In this document: positions 1 through 9,248 of the stretch, piece after piece | How the letters are laid out: every line of letters begins with the position of its first letter | Position numbering within the stretch: the first letter of the stretch is position 1 | Assembly: GCF_943193215.1 (NCBI RefSeq) | Contig: NZ_CALPDH010000018.1 | Coordinates: 65,764-129,763 of the forward strand | Reading direction: 5' to 3' | Length of the DNA stretch: 64,000 bases | Source: Acetatifactor aquisgranensis | GTDB lineage: Bacteria; Bacillota; Clostridia; Lachnospirales; Lachnospiraceae | Made by a program: the position numbers and the translations under genes | The notes under the pieces: generated by a model | Database searches by the model: none | Told to the model about the DNA's origin: nothing | Seen by the model: the letters and a program-made list of their open reading frames with translations, nothing else

Positions 1-498
1 TGCCGTCAGCACCGCCATCAGGATGATGCAGACGGAGTAATCGATGTTGAAAGCCATGCCGAACAGCCGGGAGAGGCCATTGTACAGGGAGGCGGTGTAG
101 GGAATCAGGAAGATGAAGATGATGACGGATGCGCCGATCTTCAGGGGACGGCTGCCGAAGCGCTCCCCGAAGAACTGGGGCATGGTGGCAGAGTCCAGGT
201 GCTGGGTCATGATGCGGGTCCTGCGTCCCAATACCGCCCAGGCCAGCAAAGAGCCGATGATGGCGTTTCCGATTCCCGCCCAGGTGGCGGCGATGCCGTA
301 TTTCCAGCCGAACTGCCCGGCATAGCCCACGAAGACCACCGCCGAGAAATAGGAGGTGCCGTAGGCGAAAGCGGTGAGCCAGGGGCCTACGGAGCGCCCG
401 CCAAGAACGAAGCCGTTCACGTCCGTGGCATGCTTGCGGCAGTAGATGCCGATGGCAATCAGTACCGCGAAATAGAGAATCAGTAGAATGAGTTTCAT
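1..498 (-). CDS. Sodium:solute symporter family (SSF) transporter, N-terminal part
   Basis: This minus-strand reading frame starts at the CAT at 496-498 and stays open to the left edge, giving 166 codons of a protein cut by the window. The product begins with a hydrophobic helix (MKLILLILYFAVLIAIGIYC), then has the family hallmark of a charged loop followed by FVLGGRSVGPWLTAFAYG, and further membrane segments including SYFSAVVFVGYAGQFGW. This is the usual start of SSF permeases (PutP/PanF-like), which import organic solutes with Na+ at the cytoplasmic membrane. The substrate cannot be told from this part. A good Shine-Dalgarno (AGGAGA) sits just upstream, and a promoter with near-consensus spacing lies at 538-566. 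It is transcribed away from the two-component system on its right. Family assignment is firm; substrate unknown. Confidence 0.88.
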   Translation of the reverse strand, partial: MKLILLILYFAVLIAIGIYCRKHATDVNGFVLGGRSVGPWLTAFAYGTSYFSAVVFVGYAGQFGWKYGIAATWAGIGNAIIGSLLAWAVLGRRTRIMTQHLDSATMPQFFGERFGSRPLKIGASVIIFIFLIPYTASLYNGLSRLFGMAFNIDYSVCIILMAVLTA

Positions 499-537
499 GT
501 TTTCTCTTCTCCTTTGCCAATTTAAAGTGTTAAAGCA

Positions 538-566
538 ACTATAGCACAGATTGCCGCATTATGCAA
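538..566 (-). promoter_or_regulatory. Sigma-A type promoter for the SSF symporter
   Basis: Read on the minus strand, TTGCAT (561-566) is followed by exactly 17 bases and TATAGT (538-543), about 40 bases upstream of the start codon at 498. Confidence 0.6.
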
Positions 567-619
567 TTGTTTCTTTTCCGAAATGGAATGTTTCCGTCGG
601 ATAATGTCATATGTGGATG

Positions 620-648
620 TTGACAGTTCATTTTTAAGACTATAGAAT
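620..648 (+). promoter_or_regulatory. Sigma-A type promoter for the two-component operon
   Basis: TTGACA at 620-625, a 17-base spacer and TAGAAT at 643-648 form a strong match to a housekeeping promoter about 110 bases upstream of the response regulator start. The -10 overlaps the first bases of an 18-bp mini-repeat (647-664). It is divergent from the symporter promoter. Confidence 0.65.
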
Positions 649-664
649 GGAAGAAGAGCCTTCC
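647..664. repeat. 18-bp mini-repeat, single copy
   Basis: The sequence ATGGAAGAAGAGCCTTCC has a 5-bp internal inverted repeat (GGAAG/CTTCC). Near-identical 18-bp units occur as tandem doublets at 7170-7205 and 56148-56183. Here it lies in the untranslated leader of the two-component operon. Confidence 0.5.
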
Positions 665-755
665 AATGGAGATGGGATACAAGAAAGATACAATTATAGG
701 TTTTCATATATTCAGAATATGTTATAACGAAATTCAGACAGAAGTGAGGGATATT

Positions 756-1427
756 ATGCTGAAGATACTGATTGCAGAGGACGAGGAGCCTATCGCAAAT
801 CTGATAAGGATGAATCTGCGTCGGGCAGGCTACGCCTGCGTATGGGCCCCTGACGGAGAGAAAGCGGCGGATCTGATGGACGAGGAGAAGTTCGATCTTG
901 TACTGCTGGACGTCATGCTGCCCGGCATCAATGGTTATGAACTGATGGAATATGCGAGGAGCCTGGAGTTGCCGGTGATTTTCCTGACAGCTCTGGGCAG
1001 CACGGAGAATAAGGTAAAAGGGCTGAAAATGGGGGCTGACGACTATCTGACCAAGCCCTTTGAAATCGTGGAGCTCCTGGCCAGGGTGGAGGCCGTTCTG
1101 CGCAGATACCACAAGACGGAGACGCTTCTGACGGTATTCGACGTGGTGATTGACACGGCGTCACGCTCTGTGACCCGCAACGGGGAGCCCGTGCTCCTCA
1201 CCATGAAAGAGTTCGAGCTTCTGCTGCTGCTTGCCAGGAACCGCAATATCGCCCTGTACAGGGAGACCATTTACGAGACCATCTGGGGAGGCGAGTACAT
1301 GGGGCAGAGCAGGACCGTGGATCTCCATATCCAGAGATTGAAGAAGAAGCTGAACTGGGACAATGAGATTACGGCGGTCTACAAGGTGGGATACCGTCTG
1401 GAGGGAGAAGAAAAAATAGCAAAGTAG
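756..1427 (+). CDS. OmpR/PhoB-family response regulator
   Basis: A 223-residue two-component response regulator. The receiver domain fills residues 1-115: acidic pair at E8-D9, phospho-acceptor D52 in LVLLDVMLPGINGYEL, and the conserved lysine in YLTKPF. A winged-helix DNA-binding domain follows (LTMKEFELLLLLARN ... GQSRTVDLHIQRLKKKL ... VYKVGYRLE). I chose the start at 756 (MLKILIAEDEE) because it matches the family start and has a GAGGG site upstream; an in-frame ATG at 666 would add 30 residues with no domain support. It is followed after 14 bases by its histidine kinase. By family it binds promoter DNA when phosphorylated; targets unknown, but the co-transcribed protein at 2904 is a candidate partner. 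Confidence 0.93.
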   Translation: MLKILIAEDEEPIANLIRMNLRRAGYACVWAPDGEKAADLMDEEKFDLVLLDVMLPGINGYELMEYARSLELPVIFLTALGSTENKVKGLKMGADDYLTKPFEIVELLARVEAVLRRYHKTETLLTVFDVVIDTASRSVTRNGEPVLLTMKEFELLLLLARNRNIALYRETIYETIWGGEYMGQSRTVDLHIQRLKKKLNWDNEITAVYKVGYRLEGEEKIAK

Positions 1428-1441
1428 AGGATTAGGGATAC

Positions 1442-2914
1442 ATGAGATTCGCAGATAAACTGTTCCTGGCCATGACCGCGCTGCTCACACTGATGTTCGC
1501 TCTCTTCGGGACATGGATGCTCTCCGCGGATTTTTCCCAGCTTCTGGACAAGGAAATCGAACAGGGAAATAATGACATCCGCACTTTTCACTATCTGTTC
1601 GAGATGGGGTACCAGTCCACGGAGGAATTCGGGGAGGACTATGCCATCAGTAAGACCCTGAGCAGCATTGTGGCCAGCGTGGAGCGGGACGGGCGGCATA
1701 TGTTCGTGATAAGGGAGAACGGTGAACGCTTTTACGGAGGCGACTATCTGGAGAACATGGGCTTTACGGATGTGCTGGACAGCCTGATAATGACCCTTGA
1801 GGCTCCCGGTTCCGCCGGTTACAGCAGCCGGAATATCGCCGTCCGGCAGATTGGCAGTACCTACTATCTGTTCGCGGTCACCATGTCGGGCGTAGCCGAG
1901 AGCAATGTGTATCTGGCCATGTGCAGGGATCTGACAGAAATCTATGATGCCAGGAGCAGCCTTCTCTCCCGGTATCGCATTGCGCTTCTGTGCCTGCTGT
2001 CCGCGGGCGGCATCTGGGTATACTTTCTCTCTCGCTATATCACAAGACCGATTCGAAGCCTGGGAAGAATGGCGAGCAGGATTGCCGATGGAGACTACAT
2101 TCTGCGGTCCCAGAACAAAAGCAGGGATGAGATTGGAGAGCTTGCCCGGGACTTCAACCGGATGGCAGACCGCCTGGTGGAGGAGATGCAGGTCAAAGTG
2201 CTGGAAGCAAAGCAAAAGGAAGATTTCACTGCCGCTTTTGCCCATGAGTTGAAGACGCCGTTGACTTCTATTATCGGCTACGCGGACATGCTCAACTCCC
2301 TGGAGTTGACAGAGGAGGAGCGCCATGACGCCTATTTCTATATCTATAGCCAGGGGAAGCGGCTGGAGAGCCTGTCCCACAAGCTGCTGGAACTGGTGAG
2401 CATGGACAAGAATCCCCTGACATTCCGGACGGTGTCCACAAAGGAGCTGGAGCAGAATCTGCGCATTACCATGCGGCCTATCTGGAAGCAGCGGGGTGTC
2501 CGGGGAAGAGTGAATCTGGAAAAGGCTATCATCCAGGGGGATGCGGAACTTCTGTTGTCCTTGCTCTACAACCTGATGGACAATGCGGTAAAGGCTCTGG
2601 ACAAGGGGGATCTGAGCTTCATGCTGATGAAAGGAGTCTGTCTGACGGGGGCTTATGAGATAAAGGTAGTGGACAATGGAAGAGGGATTCCCGCGGAGGA
2701 AATCAGCCGCATCACGGAGGCGTTCTACATGGTGGACAAGTCCCGCTCCAGAAAGGAAGGGGGAGCGGGCATCGGGATGGCGCTGTGCCAGAAAATCATC
2801 CAGCTCCACAAAGGCACCATGGAGGTGGAGAGCAGGCTGGGCGAGGGGACGGTAATCAAGATTACTTTTCCCAGAAAGGAAAGTTCTGTGAAAGGGGAAG
2901 GCTATGGCGGATAA
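1442..2914 (+). CDS. Membrane sensor histidine kinase
   Basis: A 490-residue sensor kinase partnered with the upstream response regulator. It has an N-terminal membrane helix (about 8-28), an extracytoplasmic sensor region of about 145 residues, a second membrane helix (about 178-196), a HAMP linker (RYITRPIRSLGRMASRIADG), a HisKA dimerisation domain with phospho-accepting H268 in AFAHELKTPLTSIIGYADML, and an HATPase_c domain with N box (YNLMDNAVKAL), G1 (DNGRGIP) and G2 (GAGIGMAL). All catalytic boxes look intact. Its last 11 bases overlap the next gene, so the three genes are very likely one transcript. The sensor domain gives no clear signal identity. Confidence 0.93.
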   Translation: MRFADKLFLAMTALLTLMFALFGTWMLSADFSQLLDKEIEQGNNDIRTFHYLFEMGYQSTEEFGEDYAISKTLSSIVASVERDGRHMFVIRENGERFYGGDYLENMGFTDVLDSLIMTLEAPGSAGYSSRNIAVRQIGSTYYLFAVTMSGVAESNVYLAMCRDLTEIYDARSSLLSRYRIALLCLLSAGGIWVYFLSRYITRPIRSLGRMASRIADGDYILRSQNKSRDEIGELARDFNRMADRLVEEMQVKVLEAKQKEDFTAAFAHELKTPLTSIIGYADMLNSLELTEEERHDAYFYIYSQGKRLESLSHKLLELVSMDKNPLTFRTVSTKELEQNLRITMRPIWKQRGVRGRVNLEKAIIQGDAELLLSLLYNLMDNAVKALDKGDLSFMLMKGVCLTGAYEIKVVDNGRGIPAEEISRITEAFYMVDKSRSRKEGGAGIGMALCQKIIQLHKGTMEVESRLGEGTVIKITFPRKESSVKGEGYGG

Positions 2915-3947
2915 CGTAAAGCGGAGAGGCATCATCCTGTCGGCGCTCGCGGCGCTGATAGTAGCGGCTTTTTTTGCGCCGCAGATACTGTTCCAGGTGC
3001 AGGATGCCATCCTGTGCAGGGATACTGTGCTGGAACAGCAGGAAAGCATGAACGTGGAGGCGCTGAGCACTACATATGAACATTCCCTGGCGGCGAGGAT
3101 GCAAAATTACGCGGAAGGGCTGGCGGCAGGCAATACATTTTATATTGCATCCCAGGAGCTTGAGTCGATGGATGAAGTGAAGGAATTTATATATTCAAGT
3201 CAGTGCATCTATGGGGAAATCATCAGCAATTTTATCAATACCGGGCTGCTGCCCGCCTCTATCTGGGAGATGGGCTATGTCATAGAAGATTGTAAGCAGT
3301 ATGTCATTTATAGCGATGATTTTACAAAGGGCATGAATTTTATCCTCTGGTACGTGGAGATGCGGGATGACAACGGACCTGTGCTTAAGATTCTGGCAGA
3401 CGCGGAGGACGGCACGATATACGCGCTCAAAACAGAAGAAAACCTGCAGGGCGCTTCGGCGAATCCGAACACTGATATGGGACGGAGCTACATCAATGAG
3501 ATTTTCTGGAGCGATGCTGTGGCAACCGAGATGTGGGGGTTTTTTGCCATAAACTATGAAGTCATGAACGAGTCCGAGGAGAAGGACTTTGAAATCATGG
3601 TGGGGGAGTACGGATGGTCCGGGGACGGCCTGATGAACGGAGAGAACTCCGCTGCATACAGCGAGCAGCCCGGGATTGTAACGGATGCGGACTACATAAA
3701 GAAGAGGCAGGCGGAGGCGAGGGAAATAATCAGTCTTCATGAGGAGTGGAGTGATATCCAGGAAATGGTCCAGTATCATATGTGGGGCGAGGATTCCATG
3801 TTTTTCCTGCTGCCCTACGAGGACGCGAAAGTGGAGGTCGTCATGAAAATTCCGGGCACCGAGAAGCCGTCCGCATATATATACGGAATTCCGGACATTG
3901 TTGTGGGGATACGCCAGATTTATGAAATGATTCCGGAATTTGCATAA
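2904..3947 (+). CDS. Membrane-anchored extracytoplasmic protein of the two-component operon
   Basis: A 347-residue protein of no family I recognise. It starts with a short basic stretch and one hydrophobic segment (GIILSALAALIVAAFFAP), so it is probably anchored with the bulk outside the cytoplasm; there is no lipobox cysteine. The rest is acidic and soluble, with no repeats or catalytic signature that I can see. The start lies inside the end of the kinase gene (11-base overlap) with AAAGGGGAAGG upstream, showing translational coupling. By analogy with other systems where a third gene overlaps the kinase, it may help sense the signal or regulate the kinase; this is inference. Confidence 0.75.
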   Translation: MADNVKRRGIILSALAALIVAAFFAPQILFQVQDAILCRDTVLEQQESMNVEALSTTYEHSLAARMQNYAEGLAAGNTFYIASQELESMDEVKEFIYSSQCIYGEIISNFINTGLLPASIWEMGYVIEDCKQYVIYSDDFTKGMNFILWYVEMRDDNGPVLKILADAEDGTIYALKTEENLQGASANPNTDMGRSYINEIFWSDAVATEMWGFFAINYEVMNESEEKDFEIMVGEYGWSGDGLMNGENSAAYSEQPGIVTDADYIKKRQAEAREIISLHEEWSDIQEMVQYHMWGEDSMFFLLPYEDAKVEVVMKIPGTEKPSAYIYGIPDIVVGIRQIYEMIPEFA

Positions 3948-4001
3948 ATCATTCCTTGTACCAATATATTTAGAAAAACGGTATGGTCACATGAGGTTTT
4001 T

Positions 4002-5579
4002 GTGGATATAAGGTATGGGATTCTTGGCAGTATGCCGGTAGAGAATATTTTCCTGGGGGGAAGCGCCCTTGGAAATGCCATCGGCGATATCATTGCCTGG
4101 CTGGACGATCTGGTCTGGGGGCCCTGGATGCTGGCGCTGCTGCTGGGCTGCGGATGCTATCTGATGATTCGGATGGACTTTTTTCCCATCAGGAATCTGA
4201 AATTCGCGCTGAGATGCGCCCTGGGAATAGAATGGAAAGACAGGAAGAACCGTGGCGGAACAGCTGGAGCAGGGCCGGACGTTTCCGGCACAGGGGCGGC
4301 AAAACGTCCGGCAGGAGAAAGATTGCAGGGCAAAAGCGCATCCGGAAAAGCAGGGAAGATTTCCTCCTTGTCGTCCCTGACGACGGAACTTGCCACCACC
4401 CTCGGCATCGGGAATATCGTAGGGGTGGCCACGGCCATGACGCTGGGCGGGCCGGGGGCGCTGTTCTGGATGGTGGCAACCAGCATCGTGGGGCTTGCCA
4501 CCAAGCTGGCGGAGAGTATGTTGGCAGTGAAGTACAGGGGCAGGAATGACAGGGGTGAGATTGCGGGAGGCCCTATGTACACCTGCCTGCATGGATTCCC
4601 CAACAGGAAGATTGGCAGGATGCTGGGTTTCCTGTTCGCACTGTTCGCAGTGACGGCTTCTTTCGGCATGGGAAATATGACCCAGTCCAATTCCATCGCG
4701 GATGCCCTGTGGGTTGCTTTCGCTGTGCCAAAGGCGAAGACAGGGCTTATTTTGACAGTCCTGACAGTTCTGGTGGTAATCGGCGGCATCGGTGTCATAG
4801 GAAAAGTGACTCAGGTGCTGGTTCCCTTTATGGGAGTTTTTTATTTATGCGGGGCTTTTGCGGTGATACTGGTGCACTGGCGGAATGTGCCCATGGCGGT
4901 GGGAGGAATCATGACGGCGGCCTTTTGCCCGGAGGCGGTGTCCGGCGGCATCTTCGGCAGCGTCACAGTGTCAGCTTTCCAGTCCCTGCGATGGGGCGTT
5001 TCCAGAGGAATCTTCTCCAACGAGGCAGGAATCGGCGCTTCCGGCATCACTGCTGCGGCAGCGGATACGGACGACTACATAAAACAGGGCTGTATCAGCA
5101 TGACAGGCGTATTCCTGGATACGGTAGTGGTATGTACGATTACAGGGCTTGCTTTCGCGGTGTCGGGAATGCTGGGGAGTATGGACGTAAATGGGAATCC
5201 TTTGACTGGCACGGCCATGACGCTGGCGGCTTTTGGCACCGTTCTTGGGGAATGGGGCGGCAGCTTTGTCAGCATCTGCATCGCGCTGTTCGCCTTTGCC
5301 ACCGTAATCGGCTGGGCCTATCAGGGGGAGAAAGCTTTTGAGTTCCTGTTAGGCGGAAAGACCAGATATAATCTATGGTATCGCTTTGCCTATGGGCTTG
5401 CGGTTTTTCTCGGATGTATCTGCCCTCTGGAGACCGTGTGGAATTTTTCGGATATCTGTAACGGACTGATGGCGGTGCCGAACCTGATCTGCGTGCTGGC
5501 GCTGTCGGGGAGGGCCTGTCGGGAGATACGGGAGTATCCGGTGCCGGGGGCAGTGCGGAAACCGGGCGATTCTCGGTAG
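4002..5579 (+). CDS. Alanine/glycine:cation symporter (AGCS family)
   Basis: A 525-residue integral membrane permease of the AGCS (AlsT/DagA) family, importing small neutral amino acids with Na+ or H+. Family signatures seen: VWGPWMLALLLGCGCYLMIR near the N-terminus, the block GNIVGVATAMTLGGPGALFWM, GGPMYTCL, FSNEAGIGASGITAAAA and WAYQGEKAFEFL. It is longer than the usual 450-480 residues because about 40 low-complexity residues are inserted between helix 1 and the TTELATTLGIGN block. The start used is GTG at 4002, with GAGG 6 bases upstream; ATG at 4032 is an alternative. It stands alone between the two-component operon and pepT. Confidence 0.9.
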   Translation: MDIRYGILGSMPVENIFLGGSALGNAIGDIIAWLDDLVWGPWMLALLLGCGCYLMIRMDFFPIRNLKFALRCALGIEWKDRKNRGGTAGAGPDVSGTGAAKRPAGERLQGKSASGKAGKISSLSSLTTELATTLGIGNIVGVATAMTLGGPGALFWMVATSIVGLATKLAESMLAVKYRGRNDRGEIAGGPMYTCLHGFPNRKIGRMLGFLFALFAVTASFGMGNMTQSNSIADALWVAFAVPKAKTGLILTVLTVLVVIGGIGVIGKVTQVLVPFMGVFYLCGAFAVILVHWRNVPMAVGGIMTAAFCPEAVSGGIFGSVTVSAFQSLRWGVSRGIFSNEAGIGASGITAAAADTDDYIKQGCISMTGVFLDTVVVCTITGLAFAVSGMLGSMDVNGNPLTGTAMTLAAFGTVLGEWGGSFVSICIALFAFATVIGWAYQGEKAFEFLLGGKTRYNLWYRFAYGLAVFLGCICPLETVWNFSDICNGLMAVPNLICVLALSGRACREIREYPVPGAVRKPGDSR

Positions 5580-5669
5580 ATCGGCGCGAAAGTTGTATCT
5601 GTCTAATGTACCTGATTGGACGACTATTAATTGGATAAGTGTGTCACATAGTTTCCGATTAAAAAAGAA

Positions 5670-5698
5670 TTGTGGTTCATTCAGATTCGTGGTATGAT
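5670..5698 (+). promoter_or_regulatory. Sigma-A type promoter for pepT
   Basis: TTGTGG (5670-5675), a 17-base spacer and TATGAT (5693-5698) lie about 95 bases upstream of the peptidase T start. The rest of the 5580-5790 gap shows no other clear feature. Confidence 0.55.
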
Positions 5699-5790
5699 GA
5701 AAGCCAGATAACGCAGAAAGGCGGGAATCCGCGGCGGCGCAGGAATCCGCAGCAATACATACGCCCGCAGAAAAGAGAGGTCAACAGAAC

Positions 5791-7029
5791 ATGTCAAAGA
5801 CAATCGATTACTTTTTGCAGTACGCTAAAATCGACACTCAGTCCGATGAGACGACCGGAACATCGCCCAGCACGGCGAAACAGCATGACCTGGCAAAGCT
5901 CCTGGCAGGACAGCTTAAGGACATAGGGGCCACGGAAATCACCTACGACAGGGAGCACTGCTACGTATACGCCACTGTCCCCGCGTCAGAGGGCTGCGAG
6001 GATGCTCCGGTGCTGGGGTTGATAGCCCATATGGACACCTCTCCTGCAGTGTCCAACGCAGGCACGAAGCCCCGAATCGTGGAAAATTATGACGGCGGGG
6101 ACATCGTTCTGAACGAGGCAGAGAACATCATTTTCCGGCGGGCTGACTTCCCGGAGATGGCAGAGTATGTGGGCCATGACCTGATTGTGACGGACGGCAC
6201 TACGCTCCTTGGCGGGGACGATAAATGCGGCATCGCAGAGATCATGGCAGCCAGCGAATACCTGCTGCAGCATCCGGAAGTGAAGCACGGCAAGCTGCGC
6301 ATCGGCTTCACGCCGGACGAGGAGATTGGAGAGGGCACCAGACACTTTGATGTGGAGCTGTTCGGCGCGGATTTCGCCTATACCGTGGACGGCGGCGGAT
6401 TCGGGGGACTGCAGGCGGAGACTTTCAATGCGGCAGGTGCGAAGCTGACTGTGAACGGACGCAGCGTCCATCCCGGCGGGGCCAAGGGAAGGATGGTCAA
6501 TTCCATGCTGATAGCCTTTGAGTTCCAAAGCCTCCTCCCTGTGTTCCAGAATCCTATGTATACAGCGGGACGGGAGGGCTTCTTCCATTTGGATGGCATC
6601 CATGGAAATGTGGATCAGACAGTATCGGATTATATCATCCGCGACCATGACAGGAAGTTGTTCGAGCAGAAGAAACAGGTCTTCATGCAGTGCGCGGATT
6701 TCCTGAATCAGAAATACGGCGAGGGAACCGTGGAAGTGGAGATGCAGGACAGCTATTACAATATGTGGGAAGTGCTGGAACCCCATATGCATCTGATTGA
6801 GAATGCTTCTGAGGCCATCAGGGAGCTGGGCGGCGAACCGGTGGTGAGCCCTATCCGGGGCGGTACGGACGGCGCCAGGCTTTCTTTTCTGGGACTGCCC
6901 TGTCCGAACCTTTGCAACGGCGCAGGCAATGGCCACAGCCGCTTCGAGTTCGCCAGTGTGCAGTATATGGAAAAGTCAACGGAGCTGCTTCTGAAGCTGG
7001 CGGTGAAGTATGCTTCATTTCGTATCTGA
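5791..7029 (+). CDS. pepT: Peptidase T (tripeptide aminopeptidase)
   Basis: A 412-residue M20B zinc metallopeptidase that removes the N-terminal residue of tripeptides in the cytoplasm. The expected metal and catalytic residues are visible: H80 and D82 in LIAHMDTSPAV, D143 in LLGGDDKCGIAE, and E177/E178 in FTPDEEIGEG. Further family blocks include HPGGAKGRMVNS in the lid domain and SPIRGGTDGARLS near the C-terminus. Length and motif spacing match the E. coli family member. A promoter is at 5670-5698. The gene downstream is a broken response regulator, so pepT is probably monocistronic. Confidence 0.95.
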   Translation: MSKTIDYFLQYAKIDTQSDETTGTSPSTAKQHDLAKLLAGQLKDIGATEITYDREHCYVYATVPASEGCEDAPVLGLIAHMDTSPAVSNAGTKPRIVENYDGGDIVLNEAENIIFRRADFPEMAEYVGHDLIVTDGTTLLGGDDKCGIAEIMAASEYLLQHPEVKHGKLRIGFTPDEEIGEGTRHFDVELFGADFAYTVDGGGFGGLQAETFNAAGAKLTVNGRSVHPGGAKGRMVNSMLIAFEFQSLLPVFQNPMYTAGREGFFHLDGIHGNVDQTVSDYIIRDHDRKLFEQKKQVFMQCADFLNQKYGEGTVEVEMQDSYYNMWEVLEPHMHLIENASEAIRELGGEPVVSPIRGGTDGARLSFLGLPCPNLCNGAGNGHSRFEFASVQYMEKSTELLLKLAVKYASFRI

Positions 7030-7094
7030 CCACAAGGAAATATCCGGCAAGGGAAAACGATGAAATGAAGCGGGAGGATTGAACCAGAAGAGAT

Positions 7095-7853
7095 ATGCTG
7101 CATTTGGCCATATGTGACGATGACAAAAGGTTCCTGAAATATCTGGCCGGGGAGGTGGAATGCTGGGCAATGGAAGGAGGGCATTCCATGGAAGGAGGGC
7201 ATTCGGCGGCGGGGAGGATGTGCAGCGTGGAGCTGTATCCCGGCGCGGATGCCTTTCTGTTCGCGTAGGAAGAACGGAAAAGTACGGATATCCTCCTCCT
7301 GGACATTGAGATGCCGGGAACGGATGGGATAGCGCTGGCGAAGAAGCTCAGGCAGATGGGTGATTCTGTCAGCATCATCTTTGTGACAGGCAATCCGGAC
7401 TTCGCGCTGGAGGGGTACGATCTGGAGGCCGTGTCCTATATCTTGAAGCCTGTGAAAAGACAGCGCCTGTGGGCAGCCCTCAGCCGGGCCAGGGAGCGTG
7501 TTGCCCACAGGAAGTCGATTATCGTGGCGCTTTTCGGCGGGGAGGTGGAGAAGGTGTACCTGTCGGACATCTGCTGCCTGGAAAGTGACGGACACGACTG
7601 TATCCTCTGGAAAAGTGATGGAGGGAAACTAGTCTGTAAATCCGGGATTCGGCAGCTGGAACAGGAACTAATGGAAACAGGGCATTCCTTTTTCAAACCC
7701 CACAGGTCTTACTGCATCAGCCTGGAGCATGTGGAGAGAATCGGGAAAAAAGAGATTAGGATGGATAACCGGATGACAGTCCCCATTGCCAGAGGGAAGT
7801 GGGAGGAGCTGAACCGGGCTTATATGGAGTATTTTCGCAGGCAGAGCTTTTGA
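7095..7853 (+). pseudogene. LytTR-family response regulator broken by an in-frame stop
   Basis: Read through, this is an AgrA/LytR-type regulator: receiver start MLHLAICDDDKRFLKYLAGE, phospho-acceptor segment DILLLDIEMPGTDGIALAKK, and a LytTR DNA-binding domain (ESDGHDCILWKSDGGKLVCK ... FFKPHRSYCISLEHV). A TAG at 7266-7268 interrupts the receiver after codon 57, just before the aspartate segment. An ATG at 7311 could only yield a protein starting after the phospho-acceptor aspartate, so signalling should be lost. An 18-bp tandem duplication (7170-7205) adds six residues to the same region. The cognate kinase next to it is also broken. Confidence 0.85.
7170..7205. repeat. 18-bp mini-repeat, tandem doublet
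   Basis: Two adjacent 18-bp units (ATGGAAGGAGGGCATTCC, and the same with a final G) lie in frame inside the broken LytTR regulator, encoding MEGGHS twice. Related units are at 647-664 and 56148-56183. Confidence 0.6.
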
Positions 7854-7891
7854 ACCTGGCAAAAAGGCAAGGCATGGGAGAGGAAAGCGGT

Positions 7892-9105
7892 ATGCTGAGA
7901 CTTGGAGTCTGGCTGATATGGCTGGCATTATATCAATATTATATAGAACAGATCTGCGATTTGGAAAAAGGAAAGATAAAGCGAATCGCAGTGTGGGGAA
8001 TCACAGGAGGAACGGCCCTGGCCGTAGGGATAGTGAGTTTGGTAATGTCAGGTCTCAGCAGGCCCGTTGGAAAGTGGCTGATACTTGCGGGCTGGCTGTT
8101 GATAATGCTGGTTCTCTTTCTGTATGTGCTGTTTTACGATGCGGCTCCGCTTTGTCAGCAATGGTGGAAGGCGCTGGCTCCGGGATTCGTGCTCGTGCCG
8201 GGGGCATTTGCGGAGAATCCGGTTTCAATAGTGCTGGCAAATGGGGCTATTACAGTATTTTTTCTGCTGATGCCGGCATACGCAAGTGGACGAAAGGATT
8301 TTTATGCAAAAGGAGCTTCCCTGGCGGACATTGCCGTCTACGGCATCATAAGCCTGTACCTGTGGAAAATCAGAGAGACGGCTGATACCGGGATGCTGCT
8401 TGGTTTCCTGGCGGTGGAACTGCTCCTGTTCCTGTCTCTGGAGGGGACATTTTCTGCTTACCGACAGGGGTTTCAAGTCCAGACGGAGCGTTTCCAGAGG
8501 GATATCCTGAGCCATCAGTATGAAGAAGTAAAAGAAATCTACCTGAACATGCGGGGCTGGCGGCATGACTACCACAACCATCTCCAGGTGATGAAGGCCC
8601 AGATTGCCGCGGGGCAGATGGAAGAGATGAAAGGGTATCTGGATGAGCTGGAGCAGAGCCTGGAGGATGTGGACACTTTTGTAAAGTCCGGCAACCTGAT
8701 GGCAGATGCCATCCTGAACAGCAAGCTGTCCCTCGCTGAAAAAAGGGAATCCCTGTGAACTGCAAGGCCATTCTGCCCCGGGAGCTGTCAATAGAGGACG
8801 TGGATCTCTGCGTCCTGCTGGGGAACCTGTTGGACAATGCCCTGGAGGCCTGTGAAAAGATTCCGGAGGACCAGCGATTCCTGCGCATCTACATGGTGGT
8901 GAACCAATCCCAGCTCTATGTCTCCATTCAGAATTCCGCCAGGGAAGAACTGGACTTCAACGAGAGGAACTACATCTCCACCAAGCGCGGGAACCATGGG
9001 CTTGGCATGAAGCGTGTCAAGGCGCTGGCGGACAAGTACGAGGGATACCTGACCCTGGCCAATGAACCGGGCATCTTCGCGGCGGAGGTGACTCTGCCCC
9101 TGTAA
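7892..9105 (+). pseudogene. GHKL (AgrC-like) sensor histidine kinase with frameshift
   Basis: The first part (7892-8758) has about five to six membrane helices and a DHp-like helix with histidine in RGWRHDYHNHLQVMKAQIAAG, then stops after LSLAEKRESL. The second part (8755-9105), in another frame, carries the GHKL ATPase domain: NLLDNALEACEKI and NHGLGMKRVKALADKYEG. Family members run straight through this point; one extra base near 8749-8753 would restore an unbroken protein, so a one-base deletion is the simplest explanation. The pieces overlap by GTGA, so reinitiation making two polypeptides is possible but unlikely to give a working kinase. Start at 7892 chosen for its AGAGG site. Confidence 0.8.
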
Positions 9106-9248
9106 GAGCGCAGCACCAGATTCTCACGCGAATCGCCTGCGCCGTTTGCGGCATTTTCAGCCACGTTGGCAGCTATGGTGACATAGAAGAAACTTCCTGT
9201 ACATTTCACGCTTCAAAATGAACATTTCGTGCGGAAATCCTCAAAGGG

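Noticed and set aside
1379..3070. Long open frame on the minus strand opposite the histidine kinase
   Set aside because: The plus strand encodes a complete kinase with all motifs; the opposite frame is a shadow caused by high GC codon bias.
4154..4798. Additional frames on both strands inside the AGCS symporter gene
   Set aside because: They are shadows of a well-supported membrane protein gene and have no ribosome sites or family resemblance.
8755..9105. Two separate genes coupled by GTGA overlap in the GHKL kinase
   Set aside because: The join falls in the middle of a single conserved kinase architecture and one added base restores it, so a frameshift is more likely.
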